From Sphingobacterium sp. (GTDB lineage Bacteria > Bacteroidota > Bacteroidia > Sphingobacteriales > Sphingobacteriaceae), in contig JAIRVH010000192.1 in assembly GCA_031253985.1 (NCBI GenBank), forward strand, positions 62,001 through 126,000: a stretch of DNA of 64,000 nucleotides. The letters run 5' to 3'. Numbering within the stretch: position 1 is the stretch's first letter; each line of letters begins with the position of its first letter. Positions 9,833-19,273 of the stretch are shown piece by piece. Under the pieces are notes generated by a model, which searched no databases, had not been told where the DNA came from, and was given only the letters and a program-made list of their open reading frames with translations. The translations under genes were made by a program, and so were the position numbers.

Positions 9833-12800
9833 TTAAAAATTCAAGTTAAGTCCAAAAGAATAAGTCGTCGAAAATGGATATGTTTTTCCATCGTTCCACC
9901 CTCCAAGTCCAACGGTTTCCGGATCAAAAACCTTCGCCATTTTGGTAAAAGTCAACAAATTCTCACCTGATGCATAAATTCGAATTTTGGTAAATCCTAT
10001 TTTGTTCAATAGCTGTGGAGAAAACGTATATCCAAACTGAGCATTCTTTAAACGTAAATAAGCGGCGCTCTGCAAATATCTCGTTTGCGTTTGCTGATTT
10101 TTTGAGGTATTAAAATAAGGTCTGGGTAGATAGGAATCTTTATTAACACCTAGTACACCGTTCTGTACCATAGTGGAATTCTCATCGCGGTAGAAGTCCA
10201 TATTCTCAACAAATCCAGCAGACTGCCACATCCCACCATTCGCCCCCCAAAAATAGGGGCCATTAGGCATATAATCGCGTTTTCCAACACCTTGTAAGAA
10301 AATCCCCAAATCGAACCCGCTATAATTGAAATTTAAATCAAAACTGTAACGATAGCGTGGGGCCGAATTTCCTATAATGGTCAGATCCCCTGGGTTAGCC
10401 AACGTATTGGCTCCATTATTAACCTGACCGTCTCCGTTGAGATCAGCATACATAATGTCGCCAGCTTGCCAGTTTGTCCCAAAAGATTGCTTAGCATTAG
10501 CGAGGTGTGCAGCCATTTCTTCTGCGCTCTGTGCTATTCCTAAAGTTTGATATCCCCAGATCTCCCCATTCTTCCGGCCATCATACCAGGTACTCAACGT
10601 GCCTGTGGGATTAGGATATTTGGTGACTGTCTGACGGTCGTCGGAAAGTACTGCTCGTGCGCTATAATTCAGTTTTCCGATATGATCTTTCCAGTTTAAC
10701 TCAATTTCAAATCCTTTGGAATTCATCTCGGCATTGTTTAAACGTGGTACAGCCGTGCCCAAAATAACGGGAAGTTCTGGTGCTGGTCCTATCATATCAA
10801 ATGTATTCCGACGATAGACTTCAAGAGATAAACCTAAACGATTGGAAAGTGCCCGCAAATCCATCCCCACATTCCAGCTTGATACACGCTCCCAGGTCAA
10901 TGTAGAAGCAATAAGCCCAGGTGCACTGGCTGTATTTGTTTTTTGTCCATTCAAAAGCCAGGTACCATTCGCGATACTTACTGGCATTGTTGCATAAAAA
11001 GGATACCAATTGTCCGTATATTGGTTTCCCAACTCGCCATAGGAACCACGTAACTTAAACATGGAAACATACTCCTTAATAGGCCAAAATGACTCATTCG
11101 CTATGTTCCATCCAACTGAAACAGAGGGAAAAAGATTCCAGCGCAAGTCTCTTGGAAAACGTGAAGAACCGTCGTATCGTCCGTTAGCCTCAAAAAGATA
11201 CCTATCTTTGTAGCTATAGTTTAATCGTCCAAAAAAACCAGCGGTAGCCCAATGTTGGTAGCCCCCAGAAGCCCTTGGATTGGTGGTGGCAGTATTCAAT
11301 GTTGGTACATTATCTGTGATCAGATCGCTCATGCTTCCATTAAGATCTCTATACTTATTGAGCTCTGAATTGAAACCAGCCAAAATCTTGAAATGATGAT
11401 CATCGTTGATGTCAAAGGAATAATCTGAAAAGAAATTTGTACTGAAATATTCGTCTTTGCGATTGTATTCAGACACATTGGTATACCCCGCAGCATTGTA
11501 TCCTACTGCAAGGAGGAACGGGTTTCCTTTTGCATCATTTGAATAAGCTTTTAAAATTTCGGCATGGTCATTTTGACTCGTAATGCGATAATTGACATTT
11601 CCTGTTATATTCAAGTTTTTGATTGGCTGATAATGTAATTGCAGCTGTTGGTAGAGAAAATCTTTCTGAAATTTTGAACGTCCTCCTTGCTGCAGCTGCA
11701 AGATTTCACTTGGTTCGGAATAATTTCCATTTGGGTCGTACAAAGGTATCGTAGGCCATCTTCTCGCTATATTATGATAATATAGATCATTCATATGGCT
11801 CGCTTTTTCGTAATCTTCACGTACAAAACGCGTATTGTACATGAGGTCCACCTTATCGCTAATCTTTGCATTGATTTTCGTAGCGATCGAATATCGCTGA
11901 AAATTGTCATTGGCAAATCTGTTCAACCCGTTTTGATCCATGTAATTTGCAGAACTATAAAAATTTAGCTTTTCAGTACCCCCATTCAAACTGAGTGTAT
12001 GCTCATGGGAAGTTGTAAAGTCGCGATAAAACTCCTTAAACCAGTTTGTATTCCCATTAGATCCTGTATAGTATTGAAATCTGTCACTAGCATTTGGGGT
12101 AGTCGTCGTTTCAATTTCTCCTTTCTGATAAGCATCAATTCGTTCCAATACCTCCTGCGAAAATTTTGCTCCCTCACCATCGTTTGCTGCGACTTCATTG
12201 AAATAATAAGCAAATGTTTTGGAATCTAACATCGTGGGTAGCCCTCTCGGCTTGCCCAGTCTTATATTATTGTTATAATTTGCAGTTATCTTCCCCGATT
12301 TCCCAGATTTTGTTGTAATGAGAATAACTCCAAAAGGTGCCCTGGACCCGTAAATAGCAGAAGCAGCTGCATCTTTAAGTACGGTGATATTTTCAATATC
12401 CTGAGGATTCAAAGCATTCATATTACCCTCCATCCCATCAATTAAAACCAAAACTGATGAACTTGATCCTACGCCTATCGTTCCTGCACCACGAATATTG
12501 ACGCTTAAATTTTGATTTAGCTCACCGCCCAGTCCAGTTGTCTGTAAATTCAACCCAGGGATCATGCCCTGCAGGGCCTGTCCAACATTCTGCACAGGTC
12601 TTGACTCTAACTCTTTACCGTCAAGAGAAGAAACCGCACCAGTCAAATTTGCCTTCTTTTGAGTTCCGTACCCCACTACGACAACTTCTTCCAAGGCTTT
12701 ATCTTGACTGGCCATTGTCAACAGCATGGGGGTGCGACTCGCATTTTCACTTAAAGAAGTATACCCCACATAGGAAAAATCCAAAATGGATTTTTCATTT

Positions 12801-13339
12801 GCTACTTTTAAAGTGAATGTTCCATCTTCTGCTGTCAATACAGTATTTGAGGTACCTCTTTCTGTCACAGTCACACCCGCAATTGGTTTTCCCGATGCAT
12901 TTAACACTGTACCTTTAATTTCTATCTTTTCTGATTTTTGATTTGGGCTATCTTTTAAACTGGTCCTTTCCTGTGGTTTAACAATAATAGTCTTGCCTTC
13001 AATCACAAAATCTAGATTCTGCTCTGTCAGCGCTTTTTTCAACACTAACCGCAAATCCAATTTGGAACCAGAATAAGAGATTAATTTTTTGTTTTGCAAA
13101 ATATCCGAATCATAAATTATCTGATACCCCGTTTGTTTACGTATCTCTTTAAGGACTTCTGTTAAGGTGGCATTTTTTAGATTGAGGTTTAATTCTTGTG
13201 CCTTGGCTAAGGGAAGGCTTTGGAGAGCTATTAAACCAAGGATAGTCCCTATTCTCGACGATCGCTTTAGAAAAGTTAAAGCAGATTTGTCCCGAACAAA
13301 CCAAAATTTGTTGTTTCTCAGGTGAAATTCTTTATTCAT
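9833..13339 (-). CDS. SusC-family TonB-dependent receptor with STN domain (locus 1)
   Basis: 1168 residues. After a long basic leader and signal (hydrophobic residues about 30-47) come an STN signalling domain (about 50-115), a carboxypeptidase-regulatory-like domain (about 143-215), the plug with EEVVVVGYGTQKKANLTGAV and a conserved SusC pattern, and a C-terminal barrel ending in LNLNF. It imports oligosaccharides across the outer membrane using TonB energy. The STN domain is the part that contacts FecR-type anti-sigma factors, so this receptor is probably both transporter and sensor for the sigma/FecR pair immediately upstream. A hairpin lies just before its start codon. Confidence 0.95.
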   Translation of the reverse strand: MNKEFHLRNNKFWFVRDKSALTFLKRSSRIGTILGLIALQSLPLAKAQELNLNLKNATLTEVLKEIRKQTGYQIIYDSDILQNKKLISYSGSKLDLRLVLKKALTEQNLDFVIEGKTIIVKPQERTSLKDSPNQKSEKIEIKGTVLNASGKPIAGVTVTERGTSNTVLTAEDGTFTLKVANEKSILDFSYVGYTSLSENASRTPMLLTMASQDKALEEVVVVGYGTQKKANLTGAVSSLDGKELESRPVQNVGQALQGMIPGLNLQTTGLGGELNQNLSVNIRGAGTIGVGSSSSVLVLIDGMEGNMNALNPQDIENITVLKDAAASAIYGSRAPFGVILITTKSGKSGKITANYNNNIRLGKPRGLPTMLDSKTFAYYFNEVAANDGEGAKFSQEVLERIDAYQKGEIETTTTPNASDRFQYYTGSNGNTNWFKEFYRDFTTSHEHTLSLNGGTEKLNFYSSANYMDQNGLNRFANDNFQRYSIATKINAKISDKVDLMYNTRFVREDYEKASHMNDLYYHNIARRWPTIPLYDPNGNYSEPSEILQLQQGGRSKFQKDFLYQQLQLHYQPIKNLNITGNVNYRITSQNDHAEILKAYSNDAKGNPFLLAVGYNAAGYTNVSEYNRKDEYFSTNFFSDYSFDINDDHHFKILAGFNSELNKYRDLNGSMSDLITDNVPTLNTATTNPRASGGYQHWATAGFFGRLNYSYKDRYLFEANGRYDGSSRFPRDLRWNLFPSVSVGWNIANESFWPIKEYVSMFKLRGSYGELGNQYTDNWYPFYATMPVSIANGTWLLNGQKTNTASAPGLIASTLTWERVSSWNVGMDLRALSNRLGLSLEVYRRNTFDMIGPAPELPVILGTAVPRLNNAEMNSKGFEIELNWKDHIGKLNYSARAVLSDDRQTVTKYPNPTGTLSTWYDGRKNGEIWGYQTLGIAQSAEEMAAHLANAKQSFGTNWQAGDIMYADLNGDGQVNNGANTLANPGDLTIIGNSAPRYRYSFDLNFNYSGFDLGIFLQGVGKRDYMPNGPYFWGANGGMWQSAGFVENMDFYRDENSTMVQNGVLGVNKDSYLPRPYFNTSKNQQTQTRYLQSAAYLRLKNAQFGYTFSPQLLNKIGFTKIRIYASGENLLTFTKMAKVFDPETVGLGGWNDGKTYPFSTTYSFGLNLNF

Positions 13340-13350
13340 ATTTTTAGGTT

Positions 13351-13388
13351 TTATTGTAAAAGGGGTATTATCCCCATTCTTACAATAA
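13351..13388 (-). promoter_or_regulatory. Nested hairpin 11 nt upstream of the SusC start
   Basis: TTATTGTAA (13351-13359) pairs with TTACAATAA (13380-13388), and GGGG (13362-13365) with CCCC (13372-13375) inside it. On the minus strand the structure lies between the FecR stop and the SusC ATG and ends 11 nt before that ATG. No T run follows, so it may act as a processing, stability or translation-control element rather than a terminator. Loci 2 and 3 have hairpins at the same place. Confidence 0.5.
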
Positions 13389-13423
13389 AGAGTCCCCCAA
13401 ACGCTATTACCCTAAAAACTTTT

Positions 13424-14404
13424 TTAAAAAATTAATTCATGATCTTTTAACGTGATGTTCAAATTGCCTGATTTTTTTATGAGATCCAAAATCTCGGAAA
13501 AAGAGCGATCTCTTTTAAGAAAAAGTGTAAAATTCCGATTAGGAACTTTATTGGGATCAAAATGAATTGGATAGATATTAGCAAGGTCTGAGAGAATATA
13601 GCGCAAGCTTTTATTTTCATAATACAAATTACCATCTTTCCACGACGTAAAATCTTCGGTTATAGCAATTGTTTTATCAATAGATCCTTGATTATCCAGC
13701 ATGGCCATCTCTCCAGGAATAAGCAACTTGTTTTTTCCTGATTTAATACTTTTTAAAGCTATACTTCCTTCTGTTAATAAAGTCTGCTCGGCTCCTTCAC
13801 GAGACAAAACATTAAACTTTGTTCCTAAAACAGCTATCCGCTGTTTATCTGTCAGAACAATAAACTCCTGTTTCATACCAGCCTGCTCTCTCTTAGCAAC
13901 CTCAAAAAAGGCTTCCCCTTTTAAAGTTAAAATCCGATTTTTTAAAAAATCGCCTTTGTAACTCAGCTCAGAATTAGAATTAAGAAATACTATACTTCCA
14001 TCTTTTAACAAAACCTTATACAATCCACCAACCCCAACGCGCAGAACAACATCATCAAATTCGGAGGTTGATGATTCTGTCTGCTCAATAATCAACATAT
14101 CTTTCTTTTTACTGACTTTGAAAGATTTGTTTTTATTATTCTCCCATTCAGCAAGGGACATGGGCCTTGACCCTGAGATTGTGATATCGCCAGCTGTAAT
14201 ATCCGCATAAATATGCTCAGATTTTTTGGGGGAGATATGAATGGAACGAGAATAAAAAATGTATAAGCTAGCAGAACAAATAGATAAAACAAAAAATAGG
14301 ATAGTCCCATTCAACAAACGCTTTTTACGTTTCTTTCTACTAATCGTTGTTAGAATACGATCAAAGGTCTTTTTTTTTATATCTTCTCTATCGTTTAGGG
14401 GCAT
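13424..14404 (-). CDS. FecR-family anti-sigma factor (locus 1)
   Basis: 326 residues with one transmembrane segment at about 31-51. The periplasmic part has the FecR core (KDGSIVFLNSNSELSYKG, LTLKGEAFFEVAK, VLGTKFNVLS, LLTEGSIAL) and the C-terminal STN-like portion found in Bacteroidota members. Such proteins hold an ECF sigma factor until the receptor's STN domain signals. The cytoplasmic N-terminus is only about 30 residues, against about 80 in the other two FecR proteins of this window. The 74-bp gap to the sigma gene leaves no room for a longer start. Confidence 0.92.
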   Translation of the reverse strand: MPLNDREDIKKKTFDRILTTISRKKRKKRLLNGTILFFVLSICSASLYIFYSRSIHISPKKSEHIYADITAGDITISGSRPMSLAEWENNKNKSFKVSKKKDMLIIEQTESSTSEFDDVVLRVGVGGLYKVLLKDGSIVFLNSNSELSYKGDFLKNRILTLKGEAFFEVAKREQAGMKQEFIVLTDKQRIAVLGTKFNVLSREGAEQTLLTEGSIALKSIKSGKNKLLIPGEMAMLDNQGSIDKTIAITEDFTSWKDGNLYYENKSLRYILSDLANIYPIHFDPNKVPNRNFTLFLKRDRSFSEILDLIKKSGNLNITLKDHELIF

Positions 14405-14478
14405 ATGCTTATAATACGGATTGAATTTGAAAGATTTTAATTTGTTAATATGACAAAATAACGAAAAGGTGAATATAA

Positions 14479-15039
14479 TTATAAGGCTTTTCGTAATTTA
14501 TTCAAGACTTTTGATATATGATATTCGACAGATTTAATACTAAGGTTCATTTTTTTGGCAATTTGTTTGTAGGATAAATCATCTTCGCGACTCATGATAA
14601 ATATTGCTCTTGTTTTGATAGGAAGTTTAGCTAGTAACCCATCAAGCTGATCAGAAAGCTCTTTATACGAAAGCTCATCATGCTCAATCGCTATGTCTAA
14701 CAATAGGTGTTCCTCTACTTCATTTAACCTACGTAATTTCCCAAGCAGCTTAAAACATCTGTTTTTTGTACAAATGAATAAATAATCTTTTAATGATGAC
14801 TGGATGTTTAATCGTTTATGACGGGCCCACAACTCGGTAAAGACATCATGTAAAACATCTTGTGCTAGCGATTCTTCCTTCATTAATCGTAAGGCAAAGT
14901 TATAGAGGCCATCCCAGTAAAAATTATAAACTAAGGAAAAGGCTTGCATATCTCCGTCTTTTAGACAGCGCAATATTTTGTACTCTACTTGACTTTCCAC
15001 TTGATTCGATTCCATATCGGTAATTAAAATGTTCTTCAA
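14479..15039 (-). CDS. ECF sigma-70 factor, FecI-like (locus 1)
   Basis: 186 residues if read from a TTG at 15039. An ATG at 15013-15015 (MESNQVESQVEYK) is the more likely start and gives 178. Region 2 (FSLVYNFYWDGLYNFALRLM, then DVLHDVFTELWARH) and region 4 (MSREDDLSYKQIAKKMNLSIKSVEYHISK) are complete. It directs RNA polymerase to the locus 1 promoter when released by the adjacent FecR protein. It is the first gene of the minus-strand group that continues into FecR, SusC, SusD, GH29 and GH2. Confidence 0.93.
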   Translation of the reverse strand: MKNILITDMESNQVESQVEYKILRCLKDGDMQAFSLVYNFYWDGLYNFALRLMKEESLAQDVLHDVFTELWARHKRLNIQSSLKDYLFICTKNRCFKLLGKLRRLNEVEEHLLLDIAIEHDELSYKELSDQLDGLLAKLPIKTRAIFIMSREDDLSYKQIAKKMNLSIKSVEYHISKVLNKLRKAL

Positions 15040-15369
15040 TGGTTAGCAGATGTTTAAGATTAATTGGTTAAATTAAGAAAATGCCAACAATATTATGTAT
15101 TACATAAATACAATATTAATATTTTTTTATAAATGTATAAAATGATATATAAAATTTTTAATAAAAAAACCAGTCCAAATCTTGCGTTGGCTCGTAATTA
15201 CAAAGCTCTTTTGATTAACTTAACACTATATTATCTTTACTTGGTTGAAGAATATTCGGAATGAGCTAAGGAAACAATTAATCATAGATTGACAATTGGT
15301 AGACTTTAACATCTTGCATTATTTTTATATAAAGAAACCCTGAAAAGGTTTCTAACAAATTAGATGACT

Positions 15370-15510
15370 AGATACTTTTACCGATTTGAAACCGACAACA
15401 ATAACCAACCTCCTAGTCTCATTTCCGTCATTTGGAAAGGCCTGCTTTTAATAAGGAGGAAGCTAGCATTCAAAGGCAAAATCTTCGTTAAAAAATCTAC
15501 CATAGCATCA
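15370..15510 (-). pseudogene. Decayed copy of the small gene at 3369-3573
   Basis: 15,484-15,510 matches 3553-3580 almost base for base (about 25 bases around the shared CTACCATAGCATCA), and the similarity extends a little into the coding part (LPL). On the minus strand the copy reads MVDFLTKILPLNASF and stays open for 41 codons, but after about ten residues it no longer resembles the intact gene. The rest of the 15,040-15,591 gap is AT-rich, with a small hairpin (AGAAACC/GGTTTCT, about 15,333-15,353), and holds no other convincing gene. Confidence 0.35.
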
Positions 15511-15591
15511 AACCTATCCCATCATTTTAGCTATCGCGGTAAGACTGTAGAAGATAAATCGGGATCGCTTGGAGGAAATTGTTTACTCGCG

Positions 15592-16149
15592 TTAAGCGAG
15601 TTCTCTTCTTATTCTACTCAAGGACTGCGGCGTAATCTTGAGATAGGAAGCGATATATTGCTGTGGAACTTGCTGAACGATCGCTGGGTAACGTCGCAAA
15701 AGTTCCAGGTATTTCGTTTTCGCATCGCCATAATTCAAAAAATCATTATCTTTTATTTTTTGAAGCAATGAAGCCTCACTAAGGGTTTTAAAATAAACAT
15801 ATAAATTTGGAATGCTCTGAAAATAACGTTCAAACGCTGAAAAAGCTATTGTATAGATTTTGCTAGCAATAACCGTCTGAATAGCCTCTGTCGCCGGCTG
15901 CTTGGTATAATAACTTTCAAGATTTGCAAAAAATTGATGTTCCTTGATAAAATGCTTTGTGATGTCGTTGCCCGATGCATCTACACCTACACCGCTTTCA
16001 ACAAAGAGAATCTCAGAGGCTACTTCATGCAGTTCTTCGATATAGGTCCCTGCTTTTACCTCACGTAATTTAAAACTTGCAGCAAGCAAATCAATATCGC
16101 TTGCCGCAAGTAATCCTCCAAAAGAAAGTGCAGCCTTGAGCTTTTCCAT
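15592..16149 (-). CDS. Crp/Fnr-family transcriptional regulator
   Basis: 185 residues: an N-terminal cyclic-nucleotide-binding-like beta roll (about 10-115) and a C-terminal winged helix (about 140-185) ending in QYIASYLKITPQSLSRIRRELA, the usual recognition helix of this Bacteroidota group. No iron-sulfur cysteines are evident, so the ligand is unknown. Its start overlaps the stop of the upstream epimerase gene by one base (TAATG), so the two are translated from one message and the regulator probably controls or responds to that enzyme. Confidence 0.88.
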   Translation of the reverse strand: MEKLKAALSFGGLLAASDIDLLAASFKLREVKAGTYIEELHEVASEILFVESGVGVDASGNDITKHFIKEHQFFANLESYYTKQPATEAIQTVIASKIYTIAFSAFERYFQSIPNLYVYFKTLSEASLLQKIKDNDFLNYGDAKTKYLELLRRYPAIVQQVPQQYIASYLKITPQSLSRIRRELA

Positions 16150-17174
16150 TATTTTATGATTTGTAGTTCCAAAAGACTTTTAGCACAAGAGATGATTGCT
16201 TCATTGACCGAAATGGGCTTCCATCCCAGTTCTTTCTGCGCTTTACTGAGATCTGTTTTTCTCCTGATCATCTCCAACAAAACCGGTTTGAGCTCGGGGC
16301 GAAATTGCGCCAGCATCCTTGTTATAAAGTTAGGAAATTCTGCCGTAGGAATTTTACGTCCCGGAAAATGATCCTTAAGGATGAGCGCAACAGCCTTGAG
16401 CGTTAAATACCCTGTGGCAGCGATATACCTATTACCCGCCGCTACAGGGCTTTCCATAGCCAAAATAAGGAGATCGGCAACAGAACGGACATCGACAAGA
16501 TCGAAACCGATCTTTGGCAAAGCGGGATAACTGCCGTTCATCAAGGCGACAACGATCTCTGCAGAAGTACCATAATCTCTTTCGATCACCGGCCCCAAAA
16601 TAGCCCCTGGACATACTGTAACCAATTCTAGCGGGCTAGCGTCTTGTCTGATAAAATCCCAGGCGGCCTTCTCGGCGATGGTTTTACTTTTATAATATGG
16701 CGTCAGATCGCTCTTGCTGCTTATATCCGTCCAATCGTTTTCCGTTAAAATATTATTGGGTTCTTTATTTGGCCTACCATAGGCTATAGCGGCTAAAGAA
16801 GAGGTCATCACAACCCGCTTAACATTGTTGTCTACGGCGGCACTCAAAATATTTAACGTACCGTTTTTTGCCGGTAAGATTAATTCATTTTCATTCTTGG
16901 GCAGTGTCGCCGGAAAAGGTGATGCAACATGCTGGATAAAGTCCATTCCCTTTGCAAGATCCCTCCAAACGCTGGCATCACTTAAATCTGCGATAGCAAA
17001 GTGTAGACGGTCCAACTGATCGGTATGCCGTCCAATCACCTCTCTTATCGATGGGATGCGATCTTTGGCCCTTAGCGTACCGATCACCTCATAACCTTTA
17101 TTGAGCAATTGAATGGCCGTATGTGCACCTAAAAAACCGGTCACTCCGGTCAACAATACTTGTTTATTTTTCAT
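16149..17174 (-). CDS. NAD(P)-dependent epimerase / dihydroflavonol reductase-like, extended SDR
   Basis: 341 residues, cytoplasmic. The nucleotide-binding glycine motif is GVTGFLG at residues 10-16 and the catalytic pair is Y160-K164 (YYKSK), with a TSS motif near residues 124-126. The closest well-known group is dihydroflavonol-4-reductase or cinnamoyl-CoA-reductase-like oxidoreductases, which reduce a carbonyl with NADPH. The natural substrate in bacteria is generally unknown. It forms a two-gene unit with the Crp-like regulator through a one-base overlap. Confidence 0.88.
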   Translation of the reverse strand: MKNKQVLLTGVTGFLGAHTAIQLLNKGYEVIGTLRAKDRIPSIREVIGRHTDQLDRLHFAIADLSDASVWRDLAKGMDFIQHVASPFPATLPKNENELILPAKNGTLNILSAAVDNNVKRVVMTSSLAAIAYGRPNKEPNNILTENDWTDISSKSDLTPYYKSKTIAEKAAWDFIRQDASPLELVTVCPGAILGPVIERDYGTSAEIVVALMNGSYPALPKIGFDLVDVRSVADLLILAMESPVAAGNRYIAATGYLTLKAVALILKDHFPGRKIPTAEFPNFITRMLAQFRPELKPVLLEMIRRKTDLSKAQKELGWKPISVNEAIISCAKSLLELQIIK

Positions 17175-17227
17175 ATTCTTTTATTTATAAAGTTCGTATG
17201 ATCTCAGCAAGCTGCCATTACCATTTG

Positions 17228-17409
17228 TTAAAAAATACGGCCTTTTGCATCTTCTGTGATTAGCTGTGCTACCTTACCTGTCTCCGAGCAGATATAAACA
17301 GTTTTATCCATCTTTTCCAAGTAAAGCGCAAACTTATCGAGTATGTCAACGTCATCCCCGATAAGAACACCCTATTGATAAAACAAATCAATAAATTCAC
17401 TAGTTTAGT
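17228..17409 (-). pseudogene. Decayed gene with an internal stop, related in part to the gene at 2957-3313
   Basis: On the minus strand a frame ending at TAA 17228-17230 encodes GVLIGDDVDILDKFALYLEK and continues to ITEDAKGRIF. Going upstream it meets one TAG and then reads TSEFIDLFYQ, which matches NEFIDLYHQ of the small gene at 2957-3313. The DNA around GAATTTATTGATTTGT is shared. The TAG falls where a Tyr codon would be expected. No start codon remains. Confidence 0.4.
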
Positions 17410-17492
17410 TCAAAGAACTGTTTAAGTCTAATTACTTGAAATTTAAAACTATTTTAAGATTGCTTTGTCCAAATAATTTACGGAAAACTAAA

Positions 17493-18113
17493 ATGAAAAA
17501 TCCTGTCAAGAATATAATCACCATACAACATCCCGAATCTATGCATCATACTAACGGAATGATAGGCTCCTGGACAGATTGGGAATTGACTGAAAGAGGA
17601 AAGAAACAGGCAGCACAAATTGGCAGGAAACTAGCAGCAGAATTCGGTCAAAAAACTTTTGTGCTTTACTCCTCAACTTTAGCAAGAGCAAGTCAAACCG
17701 CAGAAATTATTTGTAAACATTTGAATATTGAACCGCAGTTTACTGAAAAATTAAAAGAAAGAAATTTAGGTGCAGCGGTAGGTAAATCTGTTCAATGGTT
17801 ACGAGAGCATATTGAAACTGAAGAATACACGATTGATGATAAATGTTTCCACGACGCAGAGTCTCGCAGAGATGCCTGGAACAGATTAATTCCTTTTTAT
17901 GAAGCAGTAGTAAACAGTGAAGCTGAAAACATCATTATTATTTCACACGGAGATACCTTGAGCATCTTTAATACAATGTGGCTGGGTTTACCTGTTGAAT
18001 TCTTAAATTACGGTGATTTATACGGAGAATCAGGAGGAGTCTCTTTTTTAGCAAAAAATTCACAACGAAAACACGTAATCAAAAGATTAAGTGATATGTC
18101 ATATATTATTTGA
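17493..18113 (+). CDS. Histidine phosphatase-superfamily protein, variant first motif
   Basis: 206 residues from the ATG at 17493. A TTG start 19 codons upstream is possible but adds a poorly conserved extension. The fold is that of phosphoglycerate mutase-like phosphatases: the phosphorylated His is H13, the second His is H152 in IIIISHGDTLSIF, with R65 and E89 in the usual places. The classic RHG is replaced by QHP (IQHPESMHHTNG), followed by GSWTDWELTERG, so the first catalytic Arg is missing. The substrate is unknown. It stands alone on the plus strand and is convergent with nothing nearby. Confidence 0.8.
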   Translation: MKNPVKNIITIQHPESMHHTNGMIGSWTDWELTERGKKQAAQIGRKLAAEFGQKTFVLYSSTLARASQTAEIICKHLNIEPQFTEKLKERNLGAAVGKSVQWLREHIETEEYTIDDKCFHDAESRRDAWNRLIPFYEAVVNSEAENIIIISHGDTLSIFNTMWLGLPVEFLNYGDLYGESGGVSFLAKNSQRKHVIKRLSDMSYII

Positions 18114-18355
18114 GATTTTCATAGATATAGGTTCTAAGCTTCCACCCAATAGACACTTCCCCATTAAGACCAACACCTTAAATGTGCCTGGTGATCGGAT
18201 TTCATAACAATACTTACTTTGGAAGTTTAATCGAAACTTACAGAGGGCACTAAGCTAAGATCAGCAAAATTTTATTCTTCACGGCAATCCAAACTTTGCA
18301 TTTCATCGTAAATGATCATATAAAACTTTTAAATAACAGATAAAAAATAAAGATC

Positions 18356-18922
18356 ATGAAAATTAAATCAATCTTATGGGTGGCTGCCACTGCAGCATCA
18401 TTATTGGGAAGCACCTACATGGGTCAGGCTCAAACAAAGGAAAAAACCGTCATGGTAGGTGGCGCGCCAATGTATCCTTCCAAAAACATTATTGAAAATG
18501 CGGTCAATTCCAGAGATCACACTACGCTGGTCGCTGCAGTAAAAGCCGCTGGCCTTGTGGAAACCTTACAGGGCCCCGGTCCTTTTACGGTTTTGGCTCC
18601 TACTAATAACGCTTTTGCCAAAGTACCAAAAGACGCTCTGGATAATTTAATGCTTCCAAAAAACAAGGCTCAGTTAACCTCAATATTGACCTATCACGTG
18701 ATTCCCGGAAAATGGAGTGCTGCCCAGATAACCAAAGCAATCAATGAAGGCAAGGGAACCTACGTAGCCAAATCAGTGCAGGGCGGCAATCTTACTTTTT
18801 GGTTGAAAGGGAAAGATGTATATGTAAAAGACGCACAAGGTAACAGCGCAAAAGTAACCGTGGCTGACGTCAATCAATCAAATGGGGTAATCCATGTGAT
18901 AGATGCTGTATTGATGCCCTAA
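18356..18922 (+). CDS. Secreted fasciclin (FAS1) domain protein
   Basis: 188 residues with a signal peptide (about 1-25, ending GQAQ). A single FAS1 domain spans about 45-187, with the conserved GPFTVLAPTNNAFAKVP and LTYHVIPGKWS segments and the closing NGVIHVIDAVLMP. FAS1 proteins mediate adhesion or matrix contacts, or are simply abundant envelope proteins. The exact role here is unknown. The gene is monocistronic, with a strong hairpin about 85 bp after its stop. Confidence 0.92.
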   Translation: MKIKSILWVAATAASLLGSTYMGQAQTKEKTVMVGGAPMYPSKNIIENAVNSRDHTTLVAAVKAAGLVETLQGPGPFTVLAPTNNAFAKVPKDALDNLMLPKNKAQLTSILTYHVIPGKWSAAQITKAINEGKGTYVAKSVQGGNLTFWLKGKDVYVKDAQGNSAKVTVADVNQSNGVIHVIDAVLMP

Positions 18923-19007
18923 ATATTGTTTCTGTAGAATCACCTATCTATTATCAGCTAAATTCATTGATGTTTTCTTATCACAGCAAAATAGTGTCAA
19001 TAATGAA

Positions 19008-19037
19008 AAAACGAGCAATATGAATATTGCTCGTTTT
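19008..19037 (+). terminator. Strong terminator after the fasciclin gene
   Basis: A 13-bp perfect stem AAAACGAGCAATA / TATTGCTCGTTTT with a TGAA loop. A-rich and T-rich flanks would let it stop transcription from either side. Confidence 0.75.
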
Positions 19038-19122
19038 ATTCTTTGCATCCATACGGACCGTTTTCAATAATTTAATTTGTTCATTAAACCTATTATACTT
19101 CTTTTTTTAAAGTCGAAATAGT

Positions 19123-19177
19123 GCGCTCAATTTTGAGCGGAGTATCAATATACGTGCTGAAGACTTGCACGTATATT
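19123..19177. terminator. Two further hairpins between convergent genes
   Basis: CGCTCAA/TTGAGCG lies at 19124-19139, and an 11-bp stem AATATACGTGC / GCACGTATATT at 19147-19177. They sit between the fasciclin gene and the minus-strand hydroxyisourate hydrolase gene (stop at 19274) and probably help end its transcript. Nothing else is seen in 18,923-19,273. Confidence 0.45.
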
Positions 19178-19273
19178 AAAAAGTCTTTTGCTTCATCTCC
19201 TATCCGAGTTCATCAAATAATCTCTTCATAGCCATATAGATTATCTTCTAATTCTACGTTTATTTCATTTCAC

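Noticed and set aside
18114..18355. Short minus-strand frames between the phosphatase and fasciclin genes
   Set aside because: Frames are short and give no natural-looking peptide; probably only promoter region.
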